A stretch of DNA of 64,000 bases from Anaeramoeba flamelloides (Eukaryota > Metamonada > Anaeramoebidae): the NCBI GenBank assembly GCA_027625915.1, contig JANTQA010000012.1:2387001-2451000 (forward strand), in the 5' to 3' direction. The translations under genes and the position numbers were made by a program. The notes beneath the pieces are model-generated. The model saw nothing but the letters and a program-made list of their open reading frames with translations, did not search any database and had not been told where the DNA came from. Positions 36,970 through 49,700 of the stretch are shown piece by piece (position 1 is the first letter of the stretch; each line of letters begins with the position of its first letter).

Positions 36970-37904
36970 ACTTGATTGATTCCTAAATTATTATTTCGAA
37001 ATTTTGTTAAATACTCAAAAATAAATTTATTACCCACTAAGGTTAATAAATATGATAAATCTCTTTTTCTAATAATATCAAAAACAGAAAAAGTGAAATT
37101 TTTATAAATTCTAATAATTTTCAATTTTAGATCAATGCCAAAATTTCATTTTAACTATTTCATAATTTCCGTTTCAAATCTATAAACATAAAACAAATTA
37201 TTCAAGCTCTTCTAAATATTTTTTAGAGTTACTTTTACAAGTTTGAAATATTTTATAATTTGAACTTGTTCTTGGAAATCCTTATTTGATAAATTTTCTA
37301 TTAATAATCTTTTTGATAATTGTTTTTTGTCTGAGTTTTGAAAAAAAGTAATTTTTTTATCCTATTGCTTCAAAAGAAAAATTCATTGTGGGAAGTGAAT
37401 GTAAAATAACACAATAACTAAATACTTTTCGGGGTGGAAATGTATTCCTTAAGTTATTTAGGATCTATCACAGGGAAGCCTATAATTAAAGTAAAGGAGT
37501 GAAAAAAATACTAGTAATTAAAAAAATGTTAAAAATTTTTTTAATCATGAATATTAGGAAAATTGTTATGTAATTGCAAATATTTTAAATCAAATCCTTT
37601 TTATAAATAACCATATTTTTTTTATGAAAATAGTTATAAACCTACCTTAAGTTTATTAAAGTAGAGTGTCTCTAGAATACTCAAGTATTTGTTTTGATAG
37701 CGTATTGTAGATCTACTTATTTTGAAAAACAATAGAATTATTGATAAAGGTTTAATAGAGTTTGAAAAATGATAATTTTTATTCTTGTTTTTTGATTGAT
37801 TGAATATTGTTTTGAACAAGGGTAATTTCATTAATCGTCATTTAAATAAGTGGGTGAGTTATAATTTTAAAAAGTTTGATTCTTAAAAAATTGGATTTGA
37901 TCTT

Positions 37905-38170
37905 AAATACTGTTATTTTCCAATTAATAAATGAAAATTTTTATTTCAATTTCCAAAATGTATATTAATTCTTACCATTACAATCAAAATAGTAGAAAAA
38001 AAATTATGTCTTAGAGTTGGCAAATTAAGTTTCATTAAGTATCTAAAAATCTCATTTCTAAAAGATTAGTTAAAATTTTTAGACGTTTTCAACTAATTAT
38101 TCCTAGATAAATATTTTGGAAAATTTCTACTAAAATTTTTCTTTTTTTAATTAGTTAATAAGAGTGTTCA
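37905..38170 (+). repeat. Dispersed repeat shared with 55795-56055
   Basis: Both copies contain ATGAAAATTTTTATTTCAAT, AAATTATGTCT.AGAGTT and, near the end, AAATATTTTGG. The order is the same and both are on the plus strand. There is no coding frame and the ends are unclear. Confidence 0.45.
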
Positions 38171-40436
38171 AAACTAAATAAATTTTACAATTTTCCTAAT
38201 ATTCACAATTAAAGAAATTTTACGGTATTTTTTTCAGGTCTGGTATTTTTTCAACTACTATATACAGTTACTGAAATAATCCCTGTAGACTTTGGATAAA
38301 ATTGTGAAACAAATGAAAATCCTTGCTTTTTTTCTATAAGGAAGCTTACATACAAATAATCACAGAAACCGGCAATATAGTAAATTAGATACTGGTTTCT
38401 TAAAGTTCCTCAATTAATTAAAAACATTTTCTCCAAACGAAAGATCAAAAACAAAATTTTTTTCAAAAAATAGGAAAAATTTTTGTTTAGTATTTTTAAC
38501 TCAAGTTAAATAGTAAAATTCCTTTAAAAATTGGAATCATAATAAATTTTTTTTATAAAACAAGGAGTTTACCTTCAAAATTGTTTTGGCCTTATGTTTT
38601 CTTGTGTATATACAATTAGGCGATTTATACTGGAACAAGAAAAAAAATAAGCACAACTTAAATTTAAAACAAGGGTTTTAAAGCCCCTTTATTTTTCATA
38701 ACAGAATAATACAAAAATTTTTCAAAAGTGGCCCGAATCTGTATCAGAATATAAACAACAATAAGACACTGGCCAATTTTAACCGCTTTCTAATATAACT
38801 TTTTGAAAATAGAGTGTTTTGTAATTTTTTTCATGACCCAAAAACCTTAGAAGTTTAATATGTTATGAAAAGTGATTAACTGATTTCAAGAGATGCTTTG
38901 AAAGGTTTTGTCTCACAATAATTGAAAATGACAAGAAAATTTTTTTTAATTCTATTTTTTTTTGCTTCTTTGTGGGATCAAAAAAAAATCTATCACACTA
39001 TCTGTTTTCTTTTTATTTTTCCCTTTATCAGTAACATTTTGAAAAAACTAAAATTATTTTTCTGGTCATAATTTGTAAAATATTTAAACTTTATAGGAAC
39101 CGGAGACTCGGGAAAATCAACACAGATCAAACAAATGAGGATCTTATATTGTGATGGTTTCCCAAATGAACAAGTGCAGCTTTACAAAAATACCATTCAA
39201 AAAAGCATCAGATTGCATATGAAAATGATGATCCTTGGTGGAAAGAGAATTGGAATTAACATTACAAACAAAGTCAACAAATAGCTTGCCGATGAATATT
39301 TGAATAACTTTCAAAATTATAAAAAAATCAAGAATATTGCAACAAAGAAATATATACACTCAAAACATTATGGAAGGATCAAAGCATTCAAACATTGTGG
39401 AAAAATCGAAATGAAATCCAAATTCCTAAAAATGTTGATTAGTACGCCTATTCATTTTTATTTTTATAGATTAATCCTAACAATTTGTTTTAACTTTTTT
39501 TTTTTTTTTTTTTTTTTTTTGTAATTATTTTTTATTAGTTATTTTAATGATCTTGAAAAATATTGCAGCAGAAAATTTGTTCCAACAAACAAAGACATTG
39601 TATTGTTTCGCATACCAACAACTGGGATTGTAAAAATAAATTTTCAATCACAAAAAACAAATTGGGAGTAAGCTGTTATTAATTCTTTTTTTTTAATTTA
39701 TTTTTGATTTTATTTACTACTTTTTTGTAGATCTACTTTTGTTTAAAAAACAAAAGAAAATAAATTGATTTTTCAATGAATATTTATTAATTTTTCTGAA
39801 TTGTAATTAATAACCCGATATATTTTAAAATATCTATTTAGAATCATTGATGTGGGTGGTCAAAGAAGCGAAAGAAGGAAATGGATCCATCATTTTGGTG
39901 AGGTTGATTTGGTTTTTTTCGTTATTGCAAGTAACGAATTTAATAAAAAATTATATGAAGACGAATCAATAAATAGAATGAAAGAAAGTGCAATTATTTG
40001 TAAAAACCTCCTAAATAATCAATATTTCAAAAAAAACAGATTGCTCTTTAGTCTTTACAAAAACAGATTTACTCAAAAAATGTCTAGAGTTAACACAATT
40101 TAAAATATATTACAAAAAGTACAATGGTAATAATAGTTATGAAGAAGTCGCAAAATATATTCAAAAATTATTTATCAAAAATATTAAAAAAAAGAAGAAA
40201 AGAAAAATTAACTGTCATTTTCTTTGCTCAACTGAAAAAAAAGAGGTAATTGTTTTTATTATTTTTTCTTAGTTTTATTTGTTATTCCTTGCAATGTGGT
40301 TAACACCTAACTTTAAATTTTCCTTTTTTTTACTTCTCTTGACTTTTTTTACTTTATTACTTTTGTTTAGGCTCAAAATATTATTAATTCGACAATTCAA
40401 AAATATTTGGAACGGAAATCAAAATCAGTTTTTTAA

Positions 40437-40572
40437 TTGTTGTGTTCTTGAAATAACTATTTGTTTTTGTGTTTATTTCAATATTGTTTTATTTTTCTTA
40501 TTTATATTCTGTTTTATTTTTTAATTATGATGATATTTTTTTTTATCTATTGTATTTAAAATAATTATTCTT

Positions 40573-40603
<31 letters not shown>

Positions 40604-40790
40604 CCTTTTCGTCAATCTAAAAATTATCGTCGCAATCTCTGTTTCACTCCCATTAACTCATACAATACTGAAAAATTCGATTTTTTTGGGGAACGATCAA
40701 TTAAAGATTGTTTAGAAATAAGAGAAATAATAAAGTCCAGATTGGAGTTGATATTCATAAATGAAATACCTTAACAAACTTTCAATTTTC

Positions 40791-40825
<35 letters not shown>

Positions 40826-42231
40826 TCAATTGTTGGTGGACTATCATATTAAAATCCCATAAAATATTTTACCAGTTTCTTTGAAAATTTAATTTTGCTG
40901 AAGAACTTGAACATGTAATAAAATTCTAATACATGATTTTTTTAAACATGGGAGTACATATATTTATCTTAGATCCCAATTTAAGTCAACTTTGGTCGTT
41001 ATATCTTAAATTATTCCAAAGGATTCAAAAATTATCTATTATTTTTTTTTGAAAATTCTGGGATAATGATAATTTTTGTAAAAAAAATAATTGATTTAGT
41101 TAAAATAAAAAAAGAACCTTTTTTTTTTTTTTTTTTCAAAACATTAAATTTTATTCTTTCAATTTCTTCATAATCTTTTTTTAAACATTGATTTATATAA
41201 CAGATAATTTTGTTTATTTTTTAAATGTATATATATATATATATAAATGTTTTTTATTTTCTCTCTAAAATGGTTCAATATTTCCTGTATGTGTAAAATC
41301 TTATTTATATTTTAAAATGAATTATAGAAATTATGTACATTATTAAGATGTCGTTTGTGTAATTTAAGTTGGCTTGAAAGAAATAAACACAAGATCGATG
41401 TTATTATCTTGGCTTTTCAATTCTCTAATCTTTATATCAAATTCTCCAAAATAAAGAAATTATTTTCCTGTGAACTGCACCTCTTAGAAATTGTAGTCTA
41501 TGTTTTGATAATCACTGAAATTTGATTTGTAAAATAAAATTTTCAACATTGAATACAAACTACCAATTATCTTATTTATTATACCTTAAGTACAACGTTC
41601 CTACCCTGGAGAGTATTGATTCAGTGTGTTATTTTTTCAAAATAAAAATTCTTTGTAGGATAAGAATGTCAAACAAGACAAAAATATTACTAATTTCAAT
41701 GGTGAAAATCAAACTGTGGCAAAAAAAAAAATTATCAAAAAGATTATTAAATGAAAATTTTTAAAAAAAAAACGGATTTTAAGTGATTTCCAAGCATATA
41801 TTCAAATTTGAAAACATTTCAAACTTGTAAAAGTAACTAAAAACAATATTTAGAATAGCTTAGGAAAGTTTTTAAGGTTTGAAGATTTTAAATAGAAATT
41901 ATAAAATAGTAAAATCAAATTTTGGTATGATCTTCAAATCCGTGAAAATCAGTAAAAAGTGAAAAAATTTTCCATTTTTTTGTAAAACAAAATTCTCAGT
42001 GTCTAAATCTAACTGAGAGTTAGGAAGTCTATTAAGAGTGTTTTTATCAACAACTTAACTTTTATGGCTTCTAAACATTTTGCTTTAAGTTTTATAATTA
42101 TTGAAAAAAATCATTTTTTTCCATTTTTGAACTTTTTTCTCTTTTTTTAAATAATAAAAACAACACAACAAAAAAAAAATTCCTTCTTTCTGTGGATCAA
42201 ATTATTTAATTAAACAAACAAACACACACCA
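40437..42231. other. Spacer between G alpha and the SH3 gene
   Basis: It contains a T run (about 40577-40602), an (AT)n microsatellite (about 40795-40820) and a (TA)n run (41228-41244). Bases 40609-40774 are open in the plus direction and read like protein (SKNYRRNLCFTPINS..., then FFGERSIKDCLEIREIIK, stop), but there is no start, no clear acceptor and no family I recognise. It may be a stray exon or gene remnant. The last 150 bases should hold the SH3 gene promoter. Confidence 0.35.
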
Positions 42232-43278
42232 ATGAACGACAATTATTCCAAATTACAAAAAGTTTTAAGTGGACTCTCTGAGCTTCGGGAATTACACAAG
42301 GAAACGAATAAACAGCACGTAGCGCTAAAAAAAATGAAGGAAACATATCTCAAAACAAAAATCGAATACAAGGGCGAGCTTGACACGGAAATTGAGGCCC
42401 TTGGAAAACAGGTTTTACATTTAAAACAGCGAAGGGCACTTTTAACAGAGCTCCAGCAGCGATTGAGTGCCATTGCACATGTGTCAAGAGAATTCCCAGG
42501 GAGGGGACCCGGCCAGGTGCCTGTCACAGCAGGCGATCGTCTGTGGGTTCTTCTCGCGGACGAGGAAGGTTGGACAACGGGGAAACTAATTGGCACCCGA
42601 AGGTCGCGAAAGGGCAAAGTGCCAACCAATTATCTAACAATTGAAGTGCAGCCGCCTCTTCCAGAAAATGAATGGAGCAGCAAATGGGGCGAAGCAGAAG
42701 ACCATTTAGCGCAATTCCAGAAACTTCAGGAATCCTTTAAAACAACTTCTGAGCCGAGTATTCAACAAATCAGTACAGGCAACACGACAACAAACTCCAC
42801 TGATAGCCTCTTCAAACCTTTTCGAGGCAAACTAAGATCAGAATCGTCTTTAATCAAGGAGCAAGAAAAAGTTCTTGAAAGCCCAATTAGTGCGGTTGTG
42901 TGCTTTGATTGGAAGGCACGGCAATTAGATCAGCTTTCAGTCAAGGCAAACGAGAGGGTTATGCTAATTGCAGTGAAAAATGACGAATGGGGAAAGGTCA
43001 CCAATAGCATGAAAAAGCAGGGCTTTATTCCATTGGATTGGATCATCAAAACAAAGACTTTCACAGGAACAGTTAATTCTGATCTAATGCCCAAAAGGGT
43101 AATTAGACCAAAGCCAAAGGACCTTTCCGTATATTTCCCTGAATGGATGAAAATGCCGGCGAGCAATAATGATGATTTAAAAAAGGAAAATAAATGGTTA
43201 AGAGAAGAGGTCGTTAGATTACGAGAATTAGTCGAAAAAATGGAAAACAATTCAAAAGATGAAATTAAAAAAATTTAA
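42232..43278 (+). CDS. Coiled-coil protein with two SH3 domains
   Basis: This 348-residue intronless gene starts at an ATG preceded by ACAAACACACACCA. Residues 1-80 are a charged, heptad-like coiled coil. A first SH3 domain spans about 82-138 (EEGWTTGKL at 111-119, GKVPTNYL at 128-135). A linker follows, then a second SH3 at about 219-273 (AVVCFDWKAR, NDEWGKV, QGFIPLDWI). A short helical tail (about 313-340) looks able to form a second coiled coil. Such proteins usually act as adaptors that bring proline-rich partners to membranes or actin; no catalytic domain is visible. The base composition is clearly richer in G and C than its neighbours, with codons such as CAG, GAG, GGG and CCG. The architecture is certain; a specific orthologue is not. 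Confidence 0.88.
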   Translation: MNDNYSKLQKVLSGLSELRELHKETNKQHVALKKMKETYLKTKIEYKGELDTEIEALGKQVLHLKQRRALLTELQQRLSAIAHVSREFPGRGPGQVPVTAGDRLWVLLADEEGWTTGKLIGTRRSRKGKVPTNYLTIEVQPPLPENEWSSKWGEAEDHLAQFQKLQESFKTTSEPSIQQISTGNTTTNSTDSLFKPFRGKLRSESSLIKEQEKVLESPISAVVCFDWKARQLDQLSVKANERVMLIAVKNDEWGKVTNSMKKQGFIPLDWIIKTKTFTGTVNSDLMPKRVIRPKPKDLSVYFPEWMKMPASNNDDLKKENKWLREEVVRLRELVEKMENNSKDEIKKI

Positions 43279-45414
43279 TTCTGAATTTCTCACACTTGGG
43301 TTCAACAATGAATGTACAATTTGGTATTTGGTTATTTACTCAATTTGTTTGAGGAAAATATTTGTTTTTTTTTTTCTTGTATTTTTTTATTTCAATTCTT
43401 TTTTGTTTTAAAAATATTCAAATTAATCTCTCCATTTATTTTTCTTTTCTTTTCAATCTTTCCAGTCTATCAAGTCAGCTTTATCTAATTTGATTTGGTT
43501 TGATTAATTTTTTTTATTAGATTGGTTTTTTTTAAAAATACTGATAAATTCTAAAAAAAAATTTATGGTTTAATTTACATTTTTTGAAGTTTGTGACTCT
43601 GCTTTTAAAAACATTATACTCCTAAAAAATATTTTTAAGATCAATTAATTTCAACAAGTTTCTTAATATTAAAACAAATAAGATTCTTTTTTTCATGTTT
43701 ATTCTAAAAGAATTAGAAAATTAGTAAATGGAAAACGAAGTAACAATTTTCCAATATTTTAGGTATTTCCAAAAAAGTGTGGCAATTTTTTTTTATATTG
43801 TATTAAAAATCCTCTTTGTGAGTGGTTTTATTTGTTAATTAACAATGTTAAATTAAGTGAAATATTAATACCAATGGAATCAGTATCTGTTAGCATTTTT
43901 TTAAAAATGAAAAAAAATAAAATTTGATTTTTTTAGAGTTAAAATGAAAGTCCAATTTCAATAAAAATAAAGCAATATGGTAAGGGTATAAATAATTTAT
44001 TAATCAATAAAAAAAATTTTATAAACTATTCATTTCTATTGTAAATTTTACTGAGATTAAAGAAGTTGAGAAAACAAATATTAAAATCAAAAATTCAATA
44101 ATATATAGAAATTTCACCTCTAAAAAATATCAGATAAAACGGAGTTCAGAAATTTTAATTTATTTTTTTTAATGTAATGTCTTACTTTCAAATAAATTGA
44201 ATGATTATTCAGAATCAATGAATAGTTGGTTAATCAATTTATATATTTCAATAGTTTTATAATTGTTGGGTTTAATAAAGATATTTGTAAATAAATTTGT
44301 CAGACTTTATTAGAAATAGCTTATATTGAATTTTGGAATATTGAAATAATCTGAAAAGTGTGATAACTTGTTAAAATAATAGTTTATTTCTGAAATGTTA
44401 TTTAAAGTGAACCTGGTATTTCATAATAATTTTATTTACTTTATTTTTCAATCTGATTATATGAAAAAATGTTTTTCAAATCAAAATAAATTTACTCAAA
44501 AGTTTTTTTTATCATACACCTCCCTTATGGACTTTCCAAAAAATGTCACTTTAAGAGGACGTATAGTTCCAAAAAATATGAAAAAGAACCTTTATCTCTT
44601 TGGATCTAAAAGAACTTGAAAATTTTAAGGTATTTGGAATTAAACTGATCAGATCCTGAATAGTAAGTCGGGAGTTTTTTCCTTTTCACAACCCTAACGT
44701 TTTAAAGTTGAAATTTTTTTAAAGAGTATTAATTCTAAACATTACAATATTTCTCTTAGAAGAAGAGCAAAGGTGTTGTAGTGTTAAGTACAAACTGATC
44801 ATGAAATATCTTCTCAGATAAAATTTCAAATTCCCAAAAAAATTGTAGATTTAAATAGTCCATCTTGATCTCAAAAGATAAATTGGATTATTCCACAAAG
44901 TTTTGAACCGAGGTTTACTAACTGTGACTTTATTTTGAACAATACTTGAGTCTGAATGACAATCTCTCTAACAGAAAAATTCAAAAATTCATCATTTTTT
45001 TATTATTTAGTCAAATGTGTATCCTGATTGTTAGTGTGTGTTATTAATGAACAAAAAAAGTAAGTAAAACCATATCTCCTTTCTAATACATTATCGCACA
45101 CCCTTAATCCAAAACATTGTTCCCATTTTAAGATAATTCGTTTACTAAAAAAAATCAAGCAATCAAATGGATCAACGACAACAGATTTAATACAAATTAC
45201 AAACTGGAAACATCATGTTTATTAAATGATTTTCTTTATTCCTGGTGTTTTGTAATGAATAAAATGTTTCCGACCCTCTTCTTAAAAATAAAAAAGTAAT
45301 TCATTCAAAATATTTTTGTCGTTTCTTGAAAAAAAAAAAAAAACCGATTCACTTCAAGAAAAAAGTTAACTAATTTCAATTTTTTCTTCTTTTTTAAATC
45401 CTCTTTTAATCTAG
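43279..45414. other. Gene-poor spacer before the giant PH-like gene
   Basis: No firm gene is seen. The upstream exon(s) of the 45415 gene should lie here or further back, because that exon opens directly after a splice acceptor; I could not find a phase-compatible start exon. One possible mini exon (ATGAACAAAAAAA|GTAAGT near 45050) is out of phase. Confidence 0.35.
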
Positions 45415-46672
45415 ATCTTTGGACTTTAATTTAAGACAGTTATTTTTTCAATGCAACCTCTGGGAAATTGGTCTCAATGGCAATTTGTCAATTCAACAAG
45501 ATCTTACTTTTAGTCAAAATAGTTTCTTGCCAATTGCAAAATTAATCTTTCAATTAATCCAAAAAATTGAAATGGATCAATTACACGACAATGAACTTAG
45601 TTTTAATCCCTACGTAGACTCTCACTCAGAAATACAATTCAATAAGAGAGGCAAAAATAGCACTTACTCAAAATTAACAACTTCAAACGAGTTATCTAAT
45701 GAAAATGAATTAAATAAAACCGCAACTGAAAAATCCATAAAAGCAACCAATAACTGGGATTTTAAGATTACAAATAGTAACCAAAAATTTTTCGAGATGG
45801 AGTGTATTAAATTTAACACAAACAAAACCATAAAGATCAAAGAAAATTTTCAAAATGGATTTCAAATTTTCACACTAAAAAATGTAGATACCAACAATTT
45901 TGTTGATTTGATCTTGAAAACAGAAACTATTCAGCTAATTGATAAAAATAGTAATGGGAATAACAACAATGAAATTTTATTAAATGAGTGTTTTAATACA
46001 GAACCCATATCAAATTTAAATTTAAATGAAGACAATATCTTACAAGACACCCTTATTCTAAGTAAAGAATATACTCTAAATATAAGAAGCCATCAAACGC
46101 GAAAGTATATTTTAAAATTTCAATTAAAACCTAATAAACCCAAGAAAATCTTACCTATTTTAAAAACTTTTCGAACTTATCAAAATTCTTTCAAATATGA
46201 TTTAAAATTATCAGAGAATCCAAAGGGTATAAAGAAAAAAACACATTATTTAAAATCTCTACTTCAAAAAAAATTAATTCAAGGAATAGCGTGTTTTGAA
46301 ATATTAATAATGAAAACACATACAAATGGCAAATTTCAAAAACAATTCCAAAGGGGAAGAATCATTATAAATTCAGAAAGGGTGATTTTAAAGATGTATC
46401 ACAATAGTAATAATAATAATAACAATAATAATAATAACAACAATAATCATAATAATAACACTTATAGCAACAATAACAGCAACAATAATAAAAATACTAA
46501 TAAAAATAATAATAATTGTGACAATAACAATAGCAATAACAATAAAAATGATAATAATAATAATGATGATGATAATAATAATAATAATAACAATAAAAAT
46601 AATAACAATAATCATAATAATAACACTGATAACAGCAACAACAGCGATAACAGCAACAACAACAACAACAGC

Positions 46673-46745
<73 letters not shown>

Positions 46746-49700
46746 ATAATAATAATAATAATAATATATTTTCAATAAATTTTCAATGGAAACTAACTGA
46801 AATGAATCTAAAGATAGAATTCTTAAAAAATATAATCCAAATTTATACATTTTTAGATAAAAAATTTCTTATTAAATGTAAAAATAAATTGCAATTTTAT
46901 TTAATTTATCATAGTCTTATAGAATTTTCAAATAAAAATTTAAGCAATTTTTTCCAATCACCATCTTTGGTTTCTCAATCTCTTTCATTAAAACTTTTGC
47001 CCGAAAAGGAACAATCAAATTATTATGCAATTTTTAATCAATCTGGATCTTCTCCAATAATTTTTCAAAATTACGAATTTCCAAATTTGAATAATCTTCA
47101 AAAACTTTATAAATTTGCTCTATCTGGAAATGAAGATCAAAATTATTTGAAATTGGAAAAAAATTTATATCATTTAATAATGTCCGTTTCTGAAGGTTAT
47201 CAGTATCCTTTTAAAGCACAGCTATTAAATTATAGTCGTAATTCTAATAGCAAAATTATCAATAATAAAAGTAATATTATTATATTATTTGGTTTACAAG
47301 GTATTACAATAAAAACCAAAAATAGAAATAAAAAATCTGAAATAATATATTCGGGTTTATATTCGTTTCGACAAAAGATATTTCTTCATATTTTTCATAA
47401 TAAAATAATGATATTAAAAATATCAAACGATAAGAAATATATTATAAAATGTCAAAATGTGAAACAAAGAAATTTAATTTTTAATTGTTATTTATCATTA
47501 AGAAAGTTTTGTAATAGCCCGACGTTTCCACAAGTTCCGATTCCCATTATTTCCGTTTATTCGCCAATTTTAAATAGAGAATTTAAAAAAATAATAAAAA
47601 TAAATAATAAAAATTATTCCCCAAACAATAATTTAATTACACCATCAGTTTTTAAACATTCAAATAAAGTTAATTCACGAATTTTATTTTCATCCATTGT
47701 CATTATTTTAAATTCACTTGATGAATATGTAGGAGAAATAAAAATTATTTTATATAAAAATTGTTATCAAATAAATTTTATTTGGTTAAATAATCAAAAG
47801 AATTCCAATAAAGCATTTAGCATTGGTAGCAGTGATAGAAAAATAAAAAAGGCTGATAAAAACAAAAACAATGTAATTTTAGACGACATTGGAAGCAAAA
47901 ACAATTTTTACACTTATATTAATAAAAATAAATCCTTTGACAAAAATCTTAATGATAATGATAGCAATCATACCAATTTTGATAACATCGAATATAATAA
48001 TAATAAAAGCAATAATAATGATAATAATGATAATAATAATAAGAATAACCTTAATAATAACAATTATAAAAATAATAATAATGATGATGATGATAACAAT
48101 AATAGCAATAACAATAAAAACAACAATGTTAAAAGTCATAAGAGTAATAATATATTAAATATAAAAAGATATTATTCAATTTATTCAAAATTAAAGTTTA
48201 AAGATCAAAAATCCTTAATAGGTAGACTAGTTATTGATGAACACAATTTTATAAAAATAAAATTTAAAAGTAATAATGAAAAGAGTATATTTTTAAAGAA
48301 TTGGGATGAGATTTCTTCAAACAATTTAAAGATGAATAAAAAACCAAAAATTCAATTTCAAGTGAAATTGTATTGTTATTTTCATTCTTTAAAAGATGAA
48401 AATGATGAAATTATTAAAAAAGTATCGATATTAATGTTAACAGGGGAAGGCTTAAAAATAATTACTGATAAAAAACAGATTTTTTTAGAGTTTTATTTGG
48501 GTATAGAAATAAGGATAAATAAAAAAGATCCAAAAAATTTAAAAATAATTATTGTGGGGGAAAGTCTAAATATAAATATTTTTTTTTCTTCATTACAATC
48601 GTCAAATTCGTTTAAACAAAATTTCCATAATTATTACAATGGGTTTATCTATCAAAGTTTTGGATTTTTATGTAAAAGATATAAAATTTTCAAATCCAAA
48701 GAAAAAAAATTTTTTAAAAAAATAATATTAACAGAAAATCAAATAATACTCGACGACACAAATATAATTAATAAATATTATGTTAATAAAATTAATACAA
48801 TAAATATTACAAATGAAGATAGCTATTTAAATAAAAAACTTATAAATTCCTTTTTAAAAATATGTTATTCAAAATCTTATAATTATTTTTTTAATAAATC
48901 AAAGCATTTGTGTTTGAAAAACACCATATATTATAAACAGTATAACGTTCAATTAATAATCAATAGTCGATCGAAAAAGAAATACAATTCAATTTTGTTA
49001 TTAACAAATAAAAGATTTATTTTTGTTGTTTTCAACAATCAAAATAATAATGATATTTTAAATGCTTTAATAATTGATTTAGTGGTTATCAAAAGGAATA
49101 AAAATAAAAATTTAATTAAATTGGGCTTTAAAGATGAACAAAAATTAAAATTAATTTTCCCAAGTTCAACACAATTGATTTATTTCATAATAAATTTTCA
49201 AAAAAATCAAAAAAGATTATTATTATTAAAAAAGCATAAAATTAAAACCTTAGAAAAACAAAATTTCAAATTCCCAATAATTTTATATAATAAAAGTCAA
49301 ATTTTTAATTCGGTTAACAGTGAAATCTACATCGATTATAAAGAAATTTTTATTTATTTTTTAAATAATAATAAAAATATAAAATACAAAATACAAAAAA
49401 TTTCATTCAAAATACAACCTAATTATAAAAATCAACTTTTATTAAAAATACATGCAAATGATGAAATTTGGTATATAAAGTTTATTAATAATATTGAATT
49501 TAATTATTTTTTTGAGTTTTATAATTTGGTTAAATCACAGCTAAAATTAAAATATTTTAATTATTTGCAGGCTGTGAAAAAAAATCATAAAAGCCAATTA
49601 TTTTATCCTATTTTAACTCTTAATAAAAACGATTTTCCAATAAATGGTGAAATTCAAGTTGATTTTATTAATAATAGAATCATGATAATAGAATGTTTGA

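Larger units (their letters stand above)
35803..40436 (+). pseudogene. G-protein alpha subunit, broken reading frame
   Basis: Five exons: 35803-35920, 39097-39441, 39539-39667, 39842-40245 and 40371-40436. The introns have GT-AG ends and matching phases. The protein starts MGNNNQRKS (a possible N-myristoylation site) and carries the P loop KILICGTGDSGKST, split by a 3.2 kb intron. It then has the helical domain (LKTLWKDQSI), switch I (FRIPTTGIVK), switch II (IIDVGGQRSERRKW) and a degenerate guanine-specificity motif (TKTD for NKxD). It ends with an LCSTEKKE form of TCAT and a C-terminal helix. In the helical domain there is an in-frame TAG (about 39282). The frame shifts once at an A run (about 39319-39326) and again at an A run (about 40028-40037). 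Intact splicing with so few breaks means either a young pseudogene or base-call errors in the runs. Upstream signalling by GPCRs is the family's role. Confidence 0.85.

Noticed and set aside
39282-39284. TAG recoding as an amino acid in the G alpha locus
   Set aside because: All recognised genes end in TAA, so a TAG reassignment cannot be excluded from this window alone, but two frame shifts in the same locus make decay or base-call error the simpler account.
42243-43250. Long minus-strand open frames opposite the SH3 gene
   Set aside because: The plus frame has clear SH3 motifs over its length; the antisense frames have no domain and owe their length to the gene's low AT content.
45045-45060. 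ATG mini exon with a GTAAGT donor as the start of the giant PH-like gene
   Set aside because: It ends in phase 1, whereas the exon at 45415 needs phase 2.
46388-46850. Antisense open frames rich in Ile, Cys and Tyr
   Set aside because: They are mirror readings of the AAC/AAT codon repeats in the giant plus-strand gene.
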